This document shows positions 63,325 through 64,000 of a stretch of 64,000 nucleotides of DNA, piece by piece. The DNA is from Pelagicoccus sp. SDUM812005 (GTDB taxonomy: Bacteria > Verrucomicrobiota > Verrucomicrobiia > Opitutales > Opitutaceae). A program made the position numbers and the translations under genes. The notes under the pieces were generated by a model that saw only the letters and a list, made by a program, of their open reading frames with translations, made no database searches and was not told where the DNA came from. The stretch lies in contig NZ_JARXIA010000020.1 of the NCBI RefSeq assembly GCF_031127875.1, forward strand, positions 62,001-126,000, written 5' to 3'. Position 1 is the first letter of the stretch, and each line of letters begins with the position of its first letter.

Positions 63325-63777
63325 ATGAGACTCCATAATCTATCTAATGTTAAGGGTGCCACGCACCGTCGCAAGCGCGTCGGTTGCGGTGAAGGTGGCG
63401 GCCATGGTAAGACTTCCGGTCGCGGCGGTAAGGGACAAACGGCTCGTTCGGGCGGTGGTATCCGTATCGGCTTCGAAGGTGGTCAGATGCCGATCTTCCG
63501 TAAGCTTCCTATCCGTGGCTTCAACAACAAGAACTTCCGTACCGAGTACGAAACGGTTAACATCGGCGAGCTCTCGAAGCTCGACGACTCGGTAACCGAA
63601 GTAGATCGCGAAGCTCTCGCGGTTGCAGGTCTTGTTCGTTTGAACGACAAGCCGCTTAAGGTTCTCGGCGAAGGCGAAATCACCAAGGCTCTCAAGATCA
63701 AGGCTGTTAAGTTCAGCGCTTCCGCTAAGGAAAAGATCGAGAAGGCCGGTGGCGAAGCCATCGTAGCCGAAGCTTAA
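63325..63777 (+). CDS. rplO: 50S ribosomal protein L15
   Basis: The protein has 150 residues. The Gly-rich N-terminal arm (KRVGCGEGGGHGKTSGRGGK) and EGGQMPIFRKLPIRGFNNKN are typical. It follows rpsE directly: rpmD (L30), which usually sits between them, is absent. Confidence 0.97.
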   Translation: MRLHNLSNVKGATHRRKRVGCGEGGGHGKTSGRGGKGQTARSGGGIRIGFEGGQMPIFRKLPIRGFNNKNFRTEYETVNIGELSKLDDSVTEVDREALAVAGLVRLNDKPLKVLGEGEITKALKIKAVKFSASAKEKIEKAGGEAIVAEA

Positions 63778-63807
63778 TCCCCGCACTGATCCCCGACTCA
63801 TAAAGGC

Positions 63808-64000
63808 ATGCTATCTGCGTTTACCAACTGTTTGAAGATACCGGAGCTACGTCAGAAGATTTTTCTGATGCTCTCTCTTCTGTTCATCGCCCGTATCGGC
63901 GCGAACATCCCGCTTCCTGGCCTCGATATGAAGCCGTTGCAGGACTATTTCGCTGACCAGACAGCCACGGGCGGCGGCAGCTTGGTCGGACTCTATAACA
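63808..64000 (+). CDS. secY: Preprotein translocase subunit SecY, partial
   Basis: Only the first 64 codons are in the window. The translation MLSAFTNCLKIPELRQKIFL followed by the first transmembrane helix (MLSLLFIARIGANIPLPGLD) is the SecY N-terminus. An AAAGG ribosome site sits before the ATG. It forms the SecYEG channel with the SecE encoded at 15500-15703. Linkage after rplO is the normal spc order. Confidence 0.95.
   Translation, partial: MLSAFTNCLKIPELRQKIFLMLSLLFIARIGANIPLPGLDMKPLQDYFADQTATGGGSLVGLYN

Overview
The window looks like a stretch of a Verrucomicrobiota chromosome, probably of the Opitutia/Puniceicoccales type. This placement is inferred from gene content and protein sequence; nothing was searched. 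Supporting signs are a DapL-type lysine pathway gene, a VPDSG/PEP-CTERM-like surface protein, the order tRNA-Thr, tuf, tRNA-Trp, secE, nusG, rplKAJL, rpoBC (which I recall from chlamydiae), and several large secreted helical-repeat proteins. The DNA is GC-rich. The highly expressed genes use a visibly different, more biased codon set from the accessory genes.

Layout. 1-9.2 kb: a surface lectin-like protein, dapL, two overlapping secreted helical-repeat proteins, ruvB, a very basic disordered protein, and a dUTPase-like protein. 9.3-13.9 kb: an energy-transduction operon (TPR protein, ExbB, ExbD, and an unrecognised protein in the TonB position). 14.0-26.7 kb: tRNA-Thr, tuf, a terminator, tRNA-Trp, secE, nusG, rplK, rplA, rplJ, rplL, rpoB, rpoC and a strong terminator. 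26.8-30.5 kb: a secreted agmatine/peptidyl-arginine deiminase-like enzyme, malonyl-CoA decarboxylase and a diadenylate-cyclase-domain protein. 30.7-36.9 kb: a chaperone-like cluster (DUF2760 protein, an Hsp70 without a lid, an Hsp70 fused to a DUF3731-like region) facing a rhodanese-YceI fusion. 37-41.2 kb: a GntP permease, a third helical-repeat protein and a polysaccharide lyase. 41.2-50.7 kb: a five-gene operon of circularly permuted ATP-grasp, alpha-E and transglutaminase proteins, with the ATP-grasp/alpha-E pair present both split and fused. 51.3 kb to the end: str-S10-spc ribosomal genes from rpsL to the start of secY, with no rpmD.

The most interesting signals lie inside otherwise ordinary core genes. 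RpoC keeps the first zinc-site cysteines but has lost three of the four second-site cysteines. EF-Tu has a rewritten switch I loop that lacks the usual EEKARG stretch. Ribosomal protein L2 has HPN where HPH is expected. S5 carries a GPGGNR-repeat tail. The two accessory systems most worth following are the ATP-grasp/alpha-E/transglutaminase operon and the Hsp70/DUF2760/DUF3731 cluster with the neighbouring c-di-AMP-synthase-like gene. No CRISPR array, insertion sequence, prophage or rRNA gene was seen.
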